Origin: Gimesia maris
GTDB taxonomy: Bacteria > Planctomycetota > Planctomycetia > Planctomycetales > Planctomycetaceae
Direction: 5' to 3'
NCBI RefSeq assembly: GCF_008298035.1
Contig: NZ_CP042910.1
Span: 5,843,001 to 5,907,000, forward strand
DNA: 64,000 nt
The position numbers were made by a program, and so were the translations under genes. Of this stretch, positions 24,146-39,100 are shown piece by piece. Each line of letters begins with the position of its first letter. Positions within the stretch are counted from its first letter, which is position 1. Under the pieces are notes generated by a model that searched no databases, was not told where the DNA came from, and saw only the letters and a list, made by a program, of their open reading frames with translations.

Positions 24146-27100
24146 TTATAGCAGTGGACCTTCCCAGTTGGTAAAGGCGTCGTCAATGGATTCCTGCTCC
24201 CCGATGATTTCGTCATCCAGCCCCCACTCCAGATCATTTTCTGCATGGGTGAAGACCAGTTGTCGGTCATCAGTATCAGAATCCATCAGAGCGTCTTCAA
24301 ACTCCGAAGAAGAATACAGATCTTCAAACAGGCTTGTATCCAGTTCGATCTCGTCTGCAACCTGATTGTCAGAGAAGACTGTTGGCTGGAAGACATCGAA
24401 GGTGGCCGTCTGCTGAATTCCGGTATTCGTATCTTCTTCTTCAGTCGATTTGATGACTGCCGGAGCTACCAGACTCATTGAAGACTGCTCAACAAATGTC
24501 TGAGCAGCTTCCTGACTTTGAATCAGTACCGGCTCAGCAATCTCTTCAGTGGGTACATTGTTAGTACCAAAGATCGGAGCTGCACCACCACCACTGCCTG
24601 AACCTGCCTGGGCACTGGCATAAGCTTCCAGCAGCATCTGCACGTTCACATCGGAAATCGTCTTGCGGATACCAGGATCAAGCGTATCGCTCATCAAGTC
24701 GTCTGCATAGGCGGGATCATCGACATGCAGACCAGTTGAATCCAACGCCACAGTAAAGTCAGAACCGACAAATACCAGGTCACCACCCGATTCTTCAACC
24801 AGGCTTCCGAAACCACTAAAGTAACGGGTGAATCCAAGCACGTGTCCGATTTCGTGTAACAGTACCGTATACAGGTCGTAGGCACCACCTGTTGGCAGAT
24901 CGGTCACATCCACGTGCCAGCCTAATCCATTGGCATCGTCATCGATCACAACACGACCTCCAACTGGAATACCATCAACACTGTATTCCGTTGACTGTCC
25001 TGACCCGAGTTGAGCAGTACCAAAGTCGTGTACGACAACCTGCACATCCAGATTTTCAACCCCCAGAGCTGTTTCCCATGTATCGATGGCAGCCTCAATT
25101 ACCTGGTCAACGCTGTCATCACCACTGGCTACTTCCAGCTGATTTCCAACCCATTTCTGACCGAAGTTTGCCGGGTAGTTGATTTGAGTATTACCACTCT
25201 TCTTTTTACCGTAATTTCCAGCCAGAGCAATCAGGTCGCGATAATCAACTTTACCACTCTTATCAAAGTCCAGAGCAGAAGCATAAGGTGAAGTCGCGTT
25301 GAAGACATTCTGGTTATAGGCAGAAGTGAAGAAGATCAGGTCACGATAATCAATCGCATTATTGTCATCGATGTCATAGATCACTGGATAGAGGTCGGTT
25401 TCGGGCAGTGCTCCCACGTTGACAGTGACTTCACCAACTCCCGAGACATCAATTTTGGCATTCTGAATTTCAAGCCCCAGTTGAAGTGGCTCAATCGTCA
25501 GATCGGCTGGATCAACATCAACCTGATCACCTGCGAGAGACTCGAATTTAATTCGCGCCAGCAGGGCATAACCGGTTCCACCGACGTTTGCAGCAAGTGT
25601 GCTGCCACCCAGATTGCGGACCACGCCCGCGGCATCATCAATGACAACAGTTTTGTTGAAGGTAAAGTTGGAACCAAATTCAACGGAAGTCGCACTGAAG
25701 TAGGCTGTGTTATAGGCAATATCGGTCAGCACATCGCTGATGCCGAATCCACTGGCGGTATCCACCCAGACTTCCACCCAGAAGGAATCCCATTCCTGAA
25801 TCCAATCTTCGTTACCCGGTAATGCGGCTGTGTGCCCATTACTGGAGACAACTGTTTTCTGTTTAACTACTGAAATCTGGATATTGGTATTTTCGTCAGC
25901 TACTGAGGAATCACCGCCCGTTCCAAACAGAGGAGCTGGTGGAGGCGACTGCACTTCAACGGCACCAATGTCAGCTGTGGCAGTTCCACTCAGATCACCA
26001 TCCACGGGTCGAACATCCCCCCTCTGGTCAACAAGAGGAGCAGATCCATTCAAGCCAGCATCGATTGCCTGGCTGCCAAACAGCAGAGAATGGGTTTTGG
26101 TAGGACCACCATTATCCAGCAGGATACCCAGTTTCGGATCAATGGGAGCCGCCAGAGTACCGATGATGTTTCCATTCACTCCATCAGTCAGCCCGGTTGC
26201 TGCCCCGATATCCCCGATCAGGTTATTAAAGCTGGTCAACGTGACATAGTCACCACCCAGATCCGGATTTCCGAGGAAGCCAATATTTCCAGCGACAATC
26301 GTGTTGGTCATCGTCACAGTGGCACTGGAATTGACTGCGGAATCATTCGAAATACCGCCACCAGTCTGATCTGCTGTATTCAGAGTCAGAGTATTATTTA
26401 ACAGGCTTAATGTACCCGTATTGAAGATCGCACCACCACGAGATCCGGCATGGTTACCAGAGAATGTGGCGTTGGTCGAAGTGACTATGCCTTCGTTGAA
26501 AATAGCACCACCACGACTGCCCGCGTTATTCGCATAGAACAGAGACTGCGAAACATCAAAGGTGGCACCGCTGGCAACATAGACGGCTCCCGCACGACCA
26601 TCCGAGGAGTTTTCGGAGAAGGTGGTACGGCTGACTGTTGCTGTGTCAGTGTATTGATAAATGGCTCCCCCCTGGAAACCGGCATGGTTATTCAGGAACT
26701 GGGCATCAGTAATATCGAGCTGTCCGATACTGACAATCGCACCACCCAGGTAATCAGCATGGTTGTCCTGGAAGATGACCTGATTCAGGCTTGTATCTCC
26801 CTCTGCATAGATGGCACCACCATCATCAGCATCACCATTGATCAACTGCATATTCGACAGGTTCAGCGTCACACCGGTTCCAGTATGGAAAATACGGTCA
26901 ACCTGGTCGCCGTCAATAATGGTCGTTCCAGACCCCTGGCCATAGATATTCAAGTCTGCGAGAATATCAAAGTCACCGGACGCGTTATTATTCTCATTGA
27001 CACCGGCAATATCCATATCATAGGTGCCAGGCAACAGAATGATGTTATCCACACCAGGATTCGTATTGGCCATGTCAATGGCTTCACGCAGGGAAATGAC

Positions 27101-30100
27101 ACTATCACCAGAATCAACAACATCAGCGAATGTGGTCACAACAATTCCATTATCAATAATCGTCCCGACACCCAGACCATCCAGAATATTGGCGTTTAAA
27201 GAATTGGAAATTTCAACAAAGAACGTTTCAATCCCTTCGTCTAACAGATCATTATTCACGGTGACACTGAAAGTCGCCGATGTCTGCATGGGAGCAAATA
27301 TGAAATGCTGCGTGTCATAGTCAAAGTCACCACCAGCGACTGTTGCCGTACCGTCCAGAGTTTCGATATCAAACTCAACAATAGATGTCGTACCCTGTGA
27401 TAATGAGACGGTAAAGTTAAAAGTGGTCGTTGCTCCACCATCAAAGTCTTCGGTAAGCGTGACATCACTGACCGAAAGCAGAGCAAAGTCATCATTTTCA
27501 ATTGTGCCCAGCCCGCTGGAATCAGCGATCGTGGCATTGCTGCTGGGATTCGACAGTTCCACCGTGAAGGTTTCATCACCTTCAATTCCTGAATCTCCAT
27601 TCACGGTCACCGTGACCGTCTTTGTCGTTTCATCAGGATCGAATGTAATCGTCTGCAGTAGCTCTTGTACGTAATCCAAATCTGCCAAAGTCGCAGAACC
27701 ATCTGCAGTCTGCAGATCAACCGTTACAACGCCAGCGACGGGAGTCGTCAGGCTCACTTCGAAATTGAAACTGGTGGTTGTACCAACGGGGCCTTCCAGG
27801 GCAGTGACATCGCTGATCGTGATTGATGCTTCATCGTTATAGATAGTTCCCACGGACTGGGCATCACCAATCAGGGCTCCGACAGAGTTAAACAGATTCA
27901 CAAAGAATGTTTCATGATCTTCAACCGTGGTATCTCCGTTGACAATCACTTCAATAATCTGAGTGGTTTCACCAGGCGCGAATGTGACCTTGCCTGTCGT
28001 GAAGGCATAATCAACACCTGCCGTCGCTGTTCCATTTGAAGTTTCATAATCCACGGTCACTTCATCCACATTCGCATTGGACAAAGAAACGACAATCTCA
28101 AATACTGTCGTACCAGAATTGGTTTCGACCTGGCTGACATCTGAAATATTGATGGTCGGCGTAACAATTTCAAAGGCACCAATATCGCTGGTGGTATCGG
28201 TAGGACGAGTAGCACCACGCTGGTCGATGGAGACGCCATCGGTATTGTCACCGGCATCAATGGCCCGACTGCCTGCGAGTAATGCATGCGTCAGAGTCGG
28301 ACCACCATTATCCTGGAGAACACTGAGTGCGGGATCGATACGTTGAGAATCGGTTCCCACAATATCTCCGTTGAAACCATCAATAAACCCGGTAGCTGTT
28401 CCGCTGGATCCAATCAGGTTATACCCCAGAGAAGAGAAAACTCCTGCCAGATCAAACCCGCTGACCAGTGCCTCATTACCGGCTACGATCGTATTTTTGA
28501 CACTCATGCTGGCAGTATCAGCAACGGAATAAATACCGCCACCGGTGCCTTCAGTGATGTTATCGTAAATCGTAGTGTTGTTGATGGTCATGTCGCCGGT
28601 GTTATGAATCGCACCCCCTTCTTTGCCAGCTTCGTTTCCGGAGAAGGTGACGTTGGAGATATCGACGGTATCTTCATTCAATAAACCACCGCCACGGGTA
28701 CCGGCGAAGTTATTCGAAATCGTGCTGTTGGAAATCGTCACGTTCCCGATAACGTCCACTGTCGGAGGCATGCCACTAACCGAAATTGTATACTGCCCCA
28801 GGCTCCCGTAATCTGAATAACCCGTTCCCAGAACATCGCCTTCACCTGTCCCTTCGATGGACACGTAGTAGGTGCCTGCTGCCAGTCCGATGAATGACGC
28901 ATCGAGAGCGCCAAGAGGATTGCTCGTTTGAATCTGAGTTCCAGTGGAATCGTACAATGTGGCAAGAATGTCAAGGTTGGGGCTCTCGAAGAATGGATCA
29001 ATGATGACATCGCCACCAGTGGTTGTGAACTGGAAATAGTCCACATCTGTGTTTCGTTCGATAATACCGGAAGCCATACCGGTGGTGATATTTGATGCAG
29101 TACTAATGGTGCTGCCATAATCATCCGGGCGATAACTGAATCCGTTCTGAGTAGTAATGATACTCAGATCGTCTTCCTGGTTATTGGCGTCTGTGTATTC
29201 ACCTTGACTCCACTGGACCAGATTCTGGTAATAACCAACTCCCATGATAGGAGCCCAGCCTGTTGATCCACTGCCATGACCGTCATAATATTCCAGAAGC
29301 GATGTACCGTCATGGACTAACCCCATTGTGTGTCCCACTTCGTGGCTGACCGCCTCGGATACACCAATCAGGCTTGTGTTAAACACGTAGGTTGGTGTAT
29401 CGACGTTGTCGTTGAACGAACCCACATACGCTACGCCCCCGGCAGGGCTGTACCAGGTGTTTTCTCCAATGACGACCCGCACGCCCCAGCGTGTATCTGA
29501 GGCATCGCTTCTAATCAGATCGCTGACTGGCGGTTCCGCAGTCGTCACATTGACATTAAACGGAGCAAAGTCCTCAGCAACCCGCAGCCACGTACGTTGA
29601 ATCACTTCGATTTCAGCAAGGCTGAATGACCCGACGTTGCCATCGGTATCATAAGCAGGTGTGACAATGGTACCGAAAGCGTTATTCCACTGTGTGCCAG
29701 TGGTCGTGTGGCCGTTGAAATCAAGATAAATTGTAAAGTTAGATCCGGGCAGCGAACTCAGGTTGAACGTGTCGCTGACTGGGAATGGAGGAGCTTCACT
29801 CAAGATGGCAGCTTCTGAGCCACCATCATCGTATTTAGGAATAGAGTGTTCTTCATACTCTTCTACAACCACGACCTCACCCTGGTACTCTGATCCCGGC
29901 AGGGGAGCCGATGCACTTCCTCCGCTCCCTCCTTCACCATTCCCGACAGCCACTTCATCCGAAACGAAGACACCACCACCGGCAACCGTTGCAGTATTGC
30001 CGTCAATTGTTGTGTCGTTGACTGCCAGGGTTCCCCCTGTAGAGTTGTAGATACCACCACCATTTTCAGCATCGTTGCCGGAAATGGTACTCAGATCAAT

Positions 30101-33100
30101 GGTGATCGTACCAGAATCGTTATTGAAGATGGCTCCGCCGTCAGCAATCGCGGTATTGCTATGGAAGTAACTGTCCGTCATGGCGACGATCCCATTATTG
30201 AACAGGGCACCACCACGGTTGGCAAGACTGTTCTCAATCGTCACATCTTCCAACGTCAGGCTACCGAAGTTCAGAATCGCACCACCGTCTTCCACACGTG
30301 TGACATTTCCATTCACGAGCGTCACGCCGCGAATGGAAACATTGACGTCTGGGAAGATCTCGAAGATACGGTCCAGGAAGTCAGCATCGATAAAGGTCCG
30401 CTCCGAACCGGCTCCGATAATGGTCAGGTCGTCGGTAATGTCCAGATCGCCTGACAAGGCGCCGTTTTCATTCAGGCCGAACAGGGACAGCGTATAAACG
30501 CCTGTTCCCAGCAGAATGGTATCGGCACCAGTACGGGCGTTGGCTTCAATGATTGCTGCACGTAGTGTGCTGCGTCCCTTAGAGTCGACACTCACTCCAT
30601 CACCGGGAGCAGCATCGACCGAGTCTTCAAAACTGGTGACAATGTAACCAGATTCAAACGCCCCGATATCAACGATCAGAGATCCATTTCCGTCACCATC
30701 GAACAGGCGGGCAAACCCACGCTGATCGTCTGTGGGTGCATAGAAATTATTACCAGCGTCTCGGGCCAGACTTCCCCCCAGCAATTCATGAGTGAAGGTT
30801 GCACCGCCATTATCCTGCAATGCCCCCAGACCCGGGCTGACATTGACCTGGTCGTTTTTAACACCATCAGTGAAGCCAGATGAACCAGCCTGATCCCCGA
30901 TCAGGTTGTTTCCATTAGAACTGAATACCCCCATCAGGTCTGAGCTTACCACTGTCGCTGAATTTCCGGCGATAATGGTATTTACTACGCTGACAGATCC
31001 ATCGGTTTCATTAAAAATACCACCACCGGTTGTTGCCGCGTTGTTGAAGACGGTCGCGTTGGTGATTTCCATCGCACCTTCTTCTGTATTGTAAATCCCG
31101 GCACCATTGAGCGCTTCGTTCCCGGAGATCGTTGCATTCACGATGTCGCCTACAACCAGCGAGTTGTTGAACAAACCACCGCCATCGTTGCTGGCTACGT
31201 TATTGGAAACAGTGCTGTCAATCAGGTTCAATTGAGCAACATCATCGTTGTAAATACCAGCTCCATACAAAGCAGTGTTTCCATCAACAGTACTCCGATG
31301 CACGTTGATCGTGGCATCTGCAGTATTGAAGATACCACCACCATTCACGCTGGCCGTATTATTCATCAGGTCAGAGAGATCCAGATTGATGACTCCCAGT
31401 TCCTGGTTATAGATGGCGCCACCGGAGCCAGCTTCATTGTTAAGGAAGGAAGCGTTTAAGAGACTGACGGTTCCTTCTTCCTGATCGTTAAACAGGCCAC
31501 CACCATTCCTGACGGCACTGCTGTCTCGGACAATTGTCCCGTTGAGTGACAGGCTGATTCCAAAGTTGGCAATCGCCCCCCCGTCGCGGTCCGCCGAGTT
31601 ATCATCAAACATACCATTCGTTATCGTGATCTGACCTGCGGATGCGTTGTACAGACCACCGCCATCAAAAGCGGCAGTATTCAGCAGGATGGAAACGGCA
31701 TTCAATGAGACCACACCCTCATCGTTATAGATACCACCACCATCCTGGGTTGCGGTATTACCGGAGACCGTGGTCCGGGCAATCGTCAGGGAAGCAGCCT
31801 CTTCGTTGAAGATCGCTCCCCCCTGGTCCGCCGTATTATTATTCACTTTACTGTCATTGATCGTCAGGCTTGCCAGATCGTTGTTGTAGATACCACCACC
31901 GTCTTCTGTGGAAGTATTACCGGAGATCGAACTCCGCAGTATATCGACGGTTGCCTGCAGGTCGTTAAAGATACCACCACCATCGCTGGAAGCGGTATTA
32001 CCGGTGACTTCAGAATCCACAATTGTGACGACAGACTGATCGTTATTGAAAATACCACCACCGTCGACAGCACTGTTATTCGTGACATCGCTGTTGGTCA
32101 GAGTCAGGTTCCCCTGCAGACCAAGCTCGCCATTCAGAATACCACCACCATTGATTTCAGCGGCGTTTCCATCTACCAGTGAATTGACCAGCGTCAGCGT
32201 ACCCACGTTGCGGATACCACCACCACTTTCTCCTATCACATTACCACCAGTAATCGTCACACCCTGCAATGAGAGATCGGCTCCGGAACGGACATCGAAG
32301 ACACGGTCATCCAGTCCGGCGGCACTGATAATCGTCTGGCCGATTCCGGCACCGATAATCGTCAGGCTGCCTGTTGTGTCAGTGATATCCAGATCGCCTG
32401 TTGCAGCAGAGTTTTCGAGGGAACCGAGTAAAGTCAGGTCATAATTTCCAGCACCCAGAATAATGACAGAGTCACCGGCCAGGGCATTGGCTTCCATGAT
32501 TGCCGCACGCAATGTCACATTACCGTCGATATCCGCAACAATGCCATCTCCAGGGCTGGCATCCACAGTATCCAGAGTACTATTCACAAAGAAGGCACCG
32601 TATTCGACAGCCCCGATGTCCACATTCGACCCCAGAATACGGCTCGAACCCCGTTGTTCCAGAGCATCAGTATTGGCATTGATTCCCGCATCAATCGCGA
32701 TACTGCCCAGCAGCAAGGCGTGAGTGAGAGTCGGTCCACCGTTGTCTGCCAGGTTGAGATCCAGCACAGGCGTGGGATCGGCAACATCCAGGATATCTCC
32801 CAGTCCAAATCCGGTTGCAGTTCCAATCGATCCGGTCAGGTTTCCACTCAGACTGGTAAAACTACCATCCAGTTCCGGGTTGACTGTCGCAGTATTTCCA
32901 ATCACCAGGTTATTCTGCATATTGGCAGTTCCAGTATTGGATACTGCACCACCAGTGGTACCGGCATCATTCAATGTCATGGTATTATTGGTGGCATTCA
33001 ATGTTGACGTATTACGAATTGCTCCACCACTTCGGTCTGAAGAGTTACCCGAGAAGGTGGAGTTCGTAACAGTTACCGTTCCGGTCCCGGCGTTAAACAA

Positions 33101-36100
33101 AGCACCACCGTCACGCTCTGTGGTATTTCCACTGATCGTGCTGCGTGAAACCTGCAGGGTTCCCGTATTTCGTAAGCCACCACCGCTTCCACCAGCCGTG
33201 TTGTTGGAAATCGTACTGTCGACGATCACCATCAGCCCACTGTTGTTGATACCACCGGCACTGTCCTCAGCCACGTTTCCGGTGACTTCCACATTCGTCA
33301 GGGTGGTCGTTCCACTGTTGCGGATACCGGCACCATCATCGCTGCCCGTCAGATAACCGTTGGTGATTGTCAGATTTTCCAGATTCAAAGTGATACCGGC
33401 AAAAATCTGGAAGATACGATCCAGGGCACCACCATCAATAATGGTAACACCGACACCCTGACCACGAATTGTCAGGTTGTCGCGAATATCCAGGTCGCCG
33501 GTCGCAGACTGGTCTTCGTCGATACCCCCGATACCCAGTAAATAGGTCCCTGCAGCCAGTTCAATGACGTTCGAACCAACCAGGGCGTTTGCTTCCTGAA
33601 TTGCGGCACGCAATGTAACTGTGGCCGCACTCCCATCACCGATGATACCATCACCGGCAAGATCATCGACGCGGTCTGTATTAGTCGGATCAGCTCCAGT
33701 CAAATCGATGGTGGAGCTGTTGACCCAGGATCTGGAAACGTCAGTCAGTAGTGGGTTACCACCGCCTGTAATCCCTGAACCTTCTGAAACCAATGTCAGC
33801 TCATAAGTGCCTGCCACCTGGGTGACCATAGTTAAATCAAGGGTATATGTTGAGGCAGGGCCTGCTGCAGGCGTAAGAGTGACGCCAGCTGTTGCCATGT
33901 CGATTGCCTGACCATTCAGTGTCAGTCGGAAATCATTCAGTGTCACACCATTGACAGCGACCGAGCTGATCCCATCATCAAAGCTGATCGAGACCAGACC
34001 CGCGTTGGTATGAATCACAGGCGGAATATCCTCAATCGTAGCTGCCAGTTCAGGTTCACCAATCCGCCAGGTATCAGTGGCACCAGTGATGAAGACGTTA
34101 CCCTGGGCATCGGTAATCGTTCCGGTATTACCAAGCAGATTCAGGGTATACTGACCATCTCCGTTGGCCAGAATTAATGAACTGAGGTCAAGAATATAAA
34201 AGGAACCGGAACCGGTCAAAGTACCAACGGGGACATCAAGAATTTGAGGACCACTGCCGTCATCAAAAATCAACTGGAAGTCTGAGTAATTAAAACCATC
34301 ATTGTCATCAACGCCGGTGACAGGCTCAGAGAAATTGATCGACACTTGAATGTCAAAGGTCCCCGCAGGTAATGCAGTTCCGTCAGGTGACACATCCTGA
34401 ATCCCGGCAGTGGGAGCAGTAAAATCAGTACCGTTAGTCCACTTCGCATCAGGAGAACTGGCGGCAACATTCCCAGAGGCGTCAGTAACACCAGACTGCT
34501 CTGACAGAAATACGAGCGTATAAACGCCGTTCAGGCTGGTCACTGCAGAATCCAGGTTGACAGTATAATTCCCTGCAGCACCGGATACACTCAAAACGCC
34601 GCCTGGAACGAGCGACCCATTTCTGTAAAGTTCGAAATCAGTAGCATCTACGCCGGTGACAGGTTCCAGAAAAGTGAAGTCCACACTGGTTACAGTACCA
34701 TTACTCACTGACTGAAAACTACCTGTAGGTGAGAGGGTATCATTCACCCAGGCATCACTGGCATTGGCAGCCAGGGCATTGCCGGCCAGGTCCGTAATCG
34801 AAGAACCAGCTGAGTTGAGCGTTAACACGTAGTTGGCGGACAGGCTCGTCACCTTGCTCAAGTCGAGAATAAACTGGCTGCCTGAAACCTGAGTTAAAGT
34901 CGCAGGTGTGGACGCCAGATTGATGGGCGTGCCGCCATCGACGGTAATGGTGAAGTCGCTCAGGTCAACGCCGTTGACATCTTCCGAGAAGTTAACCACC
35001 ACTTCCCCGGCAGCATCACTGCGAGGATCCGGAGAGACATCGACGATGTCTGCTGTTGGAGCAGTTGTATCGACAGTGAACCGCTCAACGTCACCAAATA
35101 ACAGGTAGTTGTCTGGAAAGTTACCAAAAATCGGTGACAGTGGATCGATGTACTTCGAATCGGAGATCGTACCATTCGCATTCAGTCGCAACTGGTACTC
35201 CCCTTGAATGCCGGTCACCGAGCTCAGATCGAGTGAGAAGGTTCTTGCATCCAACTGTGTTAACATCGAAGTATTCAAAGCTACGGCAACATTGTCCCGA
35301 AGTAGAACAAAGTCAGAAATATCGACCCCGATGACATCTTCAGTAAACGAAATAATAAACGGATTCGAAATCGAACTGTTTGTCGGATCGGCATTGGCAA
35401 CTGAAATGTCAGCGGTCAGGAAGGTGCTGGTAAAAGGAGCCAGAAATGTGTCATCATCAGGAATCCAGGTATCCCAGCCGAAGCTCAGTTCACCCGTAAT
35501 TGTTCCCGGGCGATTGATCTCATTTAAGAAGGAATCACCCTGCTGAAATCCATTACCCACTCCGTCAAACCCCTGAGCAATCCGGAATGTGCTGACCCCC
35601 ATACCGGGATACAGGAAGGCATTATTGTCGTTATATGACCAGGTTCCGAAATTCTGGAATACCGACCCCAGGATCGCCCCTTCTGTACTTCTCAAAGTAA
35701 AGTTAAAGGCGTCAACTACATCGATATAAAACACACCGTTGGCCGGGCTGATATCACGAAACGCTCCTGTTTCGTTTGAGAATACATTGGTAATTTCTAC
35801 AACGCTGCCTGAAGTCAGGCCGTGAGCTGTGGTCGTGGTAATCTGAATCGGACCACCGGGCGAAGACAGAAACGCGTTGGCGACCGTTCCGACAGCGGTA
35901 GGAGCATCGTTCGGACCACCAGAGAAAGGAGCCAGGTTTGTTCGGGAAGCGACACGCTGTGCGTTACGACGGCGGGTGGCGGAAGTAAACGGACCATCGG
36001 GGTTCGGCGCGACCTTATTATTCAGACGCGATTTGAAGTCTGGTTCCGAGTTATCGTAGAACGCACCCACATTAGTCACATTCAGACCGTTTCCGGTGTT

Positions 36101-39100
36101 CCCTTGAAATTCCAGGTTCAAGCGTGCCAGCGGATCCCCTTCATAAGAACTTAAAACGCGGAAAGGAGGATTCGCTGTGGGAGACGTCCAGATATCCTGG
36201 GTCGTATTGGGATCGACGGTCGAAGTGAAAGATTCAATATAGACATCTTCACCATAGTTACCTTCGAACTGGTTATTCAGGACTGAAACGTTCGAACGGC
36301 CATCGCTGGTTCCTGTCAGTTCATCGCTGCCTTCCGCTCCGGTACCCGCATCGGTTCCCGGGGCATGGCTGAAATATTGAGAATGTTCTCCCGCCATACT
36401 ACCAATTCGCAGGATCAGACCATTGGCAGAAAATCCGCTGTTAACCCCGTTATCCTGGATATAGTTGGTATTGATCTGCAGGACCATGTCAGCATGAGAG
36501 TTCTCCACACTTCCCGTTGCATCAAGTGTGGCTGTACTGTTGGCATCCTGATCCTGACCAGTGGAAGCGGTCGTGACGACATAGAAACCTTCCAGAGCGT
36601 TCGAGACGATCCGGTTTGCTCCGGCTTCCGTTCCATCCCCAAAGATGACATCGGAGTCTGCCTGCCCTTCTGTTTGAAGATCGACTCCGCGACCGCCGTT
36701 GTTATCAATGAAGTTTCCAATGGCTGTCAGGCTGGTGCGGTTACTGCCACCGATGCCGACTGTCCAGGTAAAGTTGTCTTCATTATGTGAAATACTGTTC
36801 GCAGCCAGAATTTCCAGACCATCCGATGTATTTTCGGTAATCACATTGTTTCGCATGAAAATCGTCTGGCCGTTGGAGTTGATATCAACCCCTTTGCCGG
36901 TATTGAATGCGATCAGGTTGTTATCGAGGGAAGAAGTCAGACTTTCACCGAGCAGCTCAATCCCGCCGGTCGAGTTGGAGAGAATCGAGTTGTTCGCGAT
37001 TTTGACATTACCTTGAACCCGGTCCTGCTGTGCAGCAATCTGGATACCATCCCGGGCGTTACCTTCGATCAGGTTACCCCGATCCAGGCCGGTCACGGGG
37101 TCCACACCATCCAGACCGATAAACAGCATGTTGCGGTTACCAATCCGACCGGAAATTCGCACACCGTGGAATCCGTTATCACTGATGGTATTCTGGATCC
37201 AGGTTCCGGAAATATCACGACGGTCAGTACCAAAGTAACTTGTGGTACGAGTGGTCCCTTCGATCCCGTTCCGGTTGTTTGCGAGGATCTGGTTGTTGAT
37301 GATATCAGCAAAAATTGTCGCATCCGCTTCGGCATGCAGGCTGACACCATCACGATTATTCGTCGTAATGACGTTGTCTTTAATCTCGAAATCCGTTGTG
37401 GTCAGGTTTCCGTTCTGTGCCAGAATATCGATACCATCACTGTTTCCCGTGATCATATTACTGTAGATCATGACAGCACGTTCTTCACCCACAATGGGAT
37501 CAACAATCGCACGACCGACACGGGCGTCATCTTCACGATGGAAGTTAATCCCGTCGGCAGTGTTATTCGCAATCACGTTGTTGGAAATCTGGGTCCGGTC
37601 AATGATGGTAGATTCTTCGATATGAATCCCCACACCATGGCCGACATTCCCCTGACCTGCTGTTCCATCGGAATCAGTTCCCAGGTAGTTACCATCAATC
37701 GTCAAGTCACGCAACTGGTTGAATGCTTCAAAGCTGACATCAGTTCCATAGAGGTCGACGTAAATAGCGTCCCCGGCATAAGGTGTCGAGGCATTATTAT
37801 CGTTGTTGGAACTGGTAATGGTATTTCCGGTAATGCTGATATCACCCGTCGCAGTATCCTGCATGGCAACAGCAACGCCAGCACCAGTGTTATCATCCAT
37901 GGTGTTTCCGTCGACATTCAAGCTGAAATCGACACTCCACAGAGATGTGGGGTCAGCCGCGACCAGATTGATCCCGACAGCATTGTTCGAGCTGATCGTA
38001 TTACTGGAAATATCTCCATAGAATGAAGTATACATCTCCAGGTCAATCTCAATACCGGCTCCGGAGTTTCCTGTAATTGTGTTGCCACTGATCCCCCGAA
38101 GATACCCGCCTACGGTCGTCGTTTTAACCGTCAGCAGAGCCCCGATCAGATTGGTATTATCTACGACCACTTGAGGCGTATTGATGGTTGCCAGATTTCC
38201 CGTGTATTCAATTTCAAAGCCGGTTAACGCATCCCCGCGAACCATGACATCGTCCGCATTCAGATTTGGTAAAGCAACTAAAGCAGCATAAATGGCAGCC
38301 GCATCAGCGTTATAGGCAATGGGTCCGGTTGTCGCGCCGTCAAATGTCAGGCTGAAAGTACCAGCGGTTGGGGTACCGTTGACACCGACTTCCTGAACTT
38401 CATTGATTGTGGTTCCTTCGGCAATTGTGGTGAGCGTAGGGACCACAATCAGGATTCCACTATCGTCAATGTCGAGTACGAAGCCAGGAGAAGCAGCGCG
38501 AAATGCCCCGACAAACTCAACATTAAAGCCTCCGGTCTGTGCCGACCCGGTAACCAGAACATTACCGACTCCAATGCTGGACAGGGACTCCAGAGCGGCC
38601 TGAACTTCAGCAGCCGTAGCATCGTAATCCACAACCACCTGCTCCAGGGGAACAGTGTTCACAAACAGTGAATATGTTCCGCCACCGGGCACGTTCGGAA
38701 TTAAAATTCTCTGGATTTCGTTATCACCTACACCATCAAATGTTGTAGTGACATCGAACGTGACGGTTGGCTCAAGATTTGTCGTGTCACCAGTTATGGG
38801 ATTGACTGTAGAAATATTAAAATTACCCACCAGAGTTGTCCCAACGACATCAAGTGGGAAGACATCAGCCACAAGCAGCGGTACATTCGCGTTGGCAAAG
38901 TCTCCCTGAAACTCAATGATGAATCCGTTGGCAAAATCGCCGGTCACATCGAAGTCATCGCCACTGGTAGCAATGGACAATGCTTCCAGGGCAGCATCAA
39001 TGTTTGCTGCTGTTACAGCAGGATCACTATCAATCACAATTCCCTGGGTTGTTTCCCCCTGGAATGTCAGCGTAAACGCGGTCCCGATTGGCGGGTTCGT

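Noticed and set aside
29900..33300. Periodic ATACCACCACC-type repeats suggesting a CRISPR or satellite array
   Set aside because: They recur every 70-80 bp but sit in frame in the giant gene and encode Gly-Gly-Gly-Ile rungs of a beta-helix; spacers are not unique DNA but coding sequence.
37013..38026. Long + strand frame (337 codons) antisense to the giant gene
   Set aside because: It lies fully inside the giant gene on the other strand, has no ribosome site or domain, and is explained by codon periodicity of the repeat-rich gene. The same applies to the + frames at 26450, 32724, 36365 and 40097.
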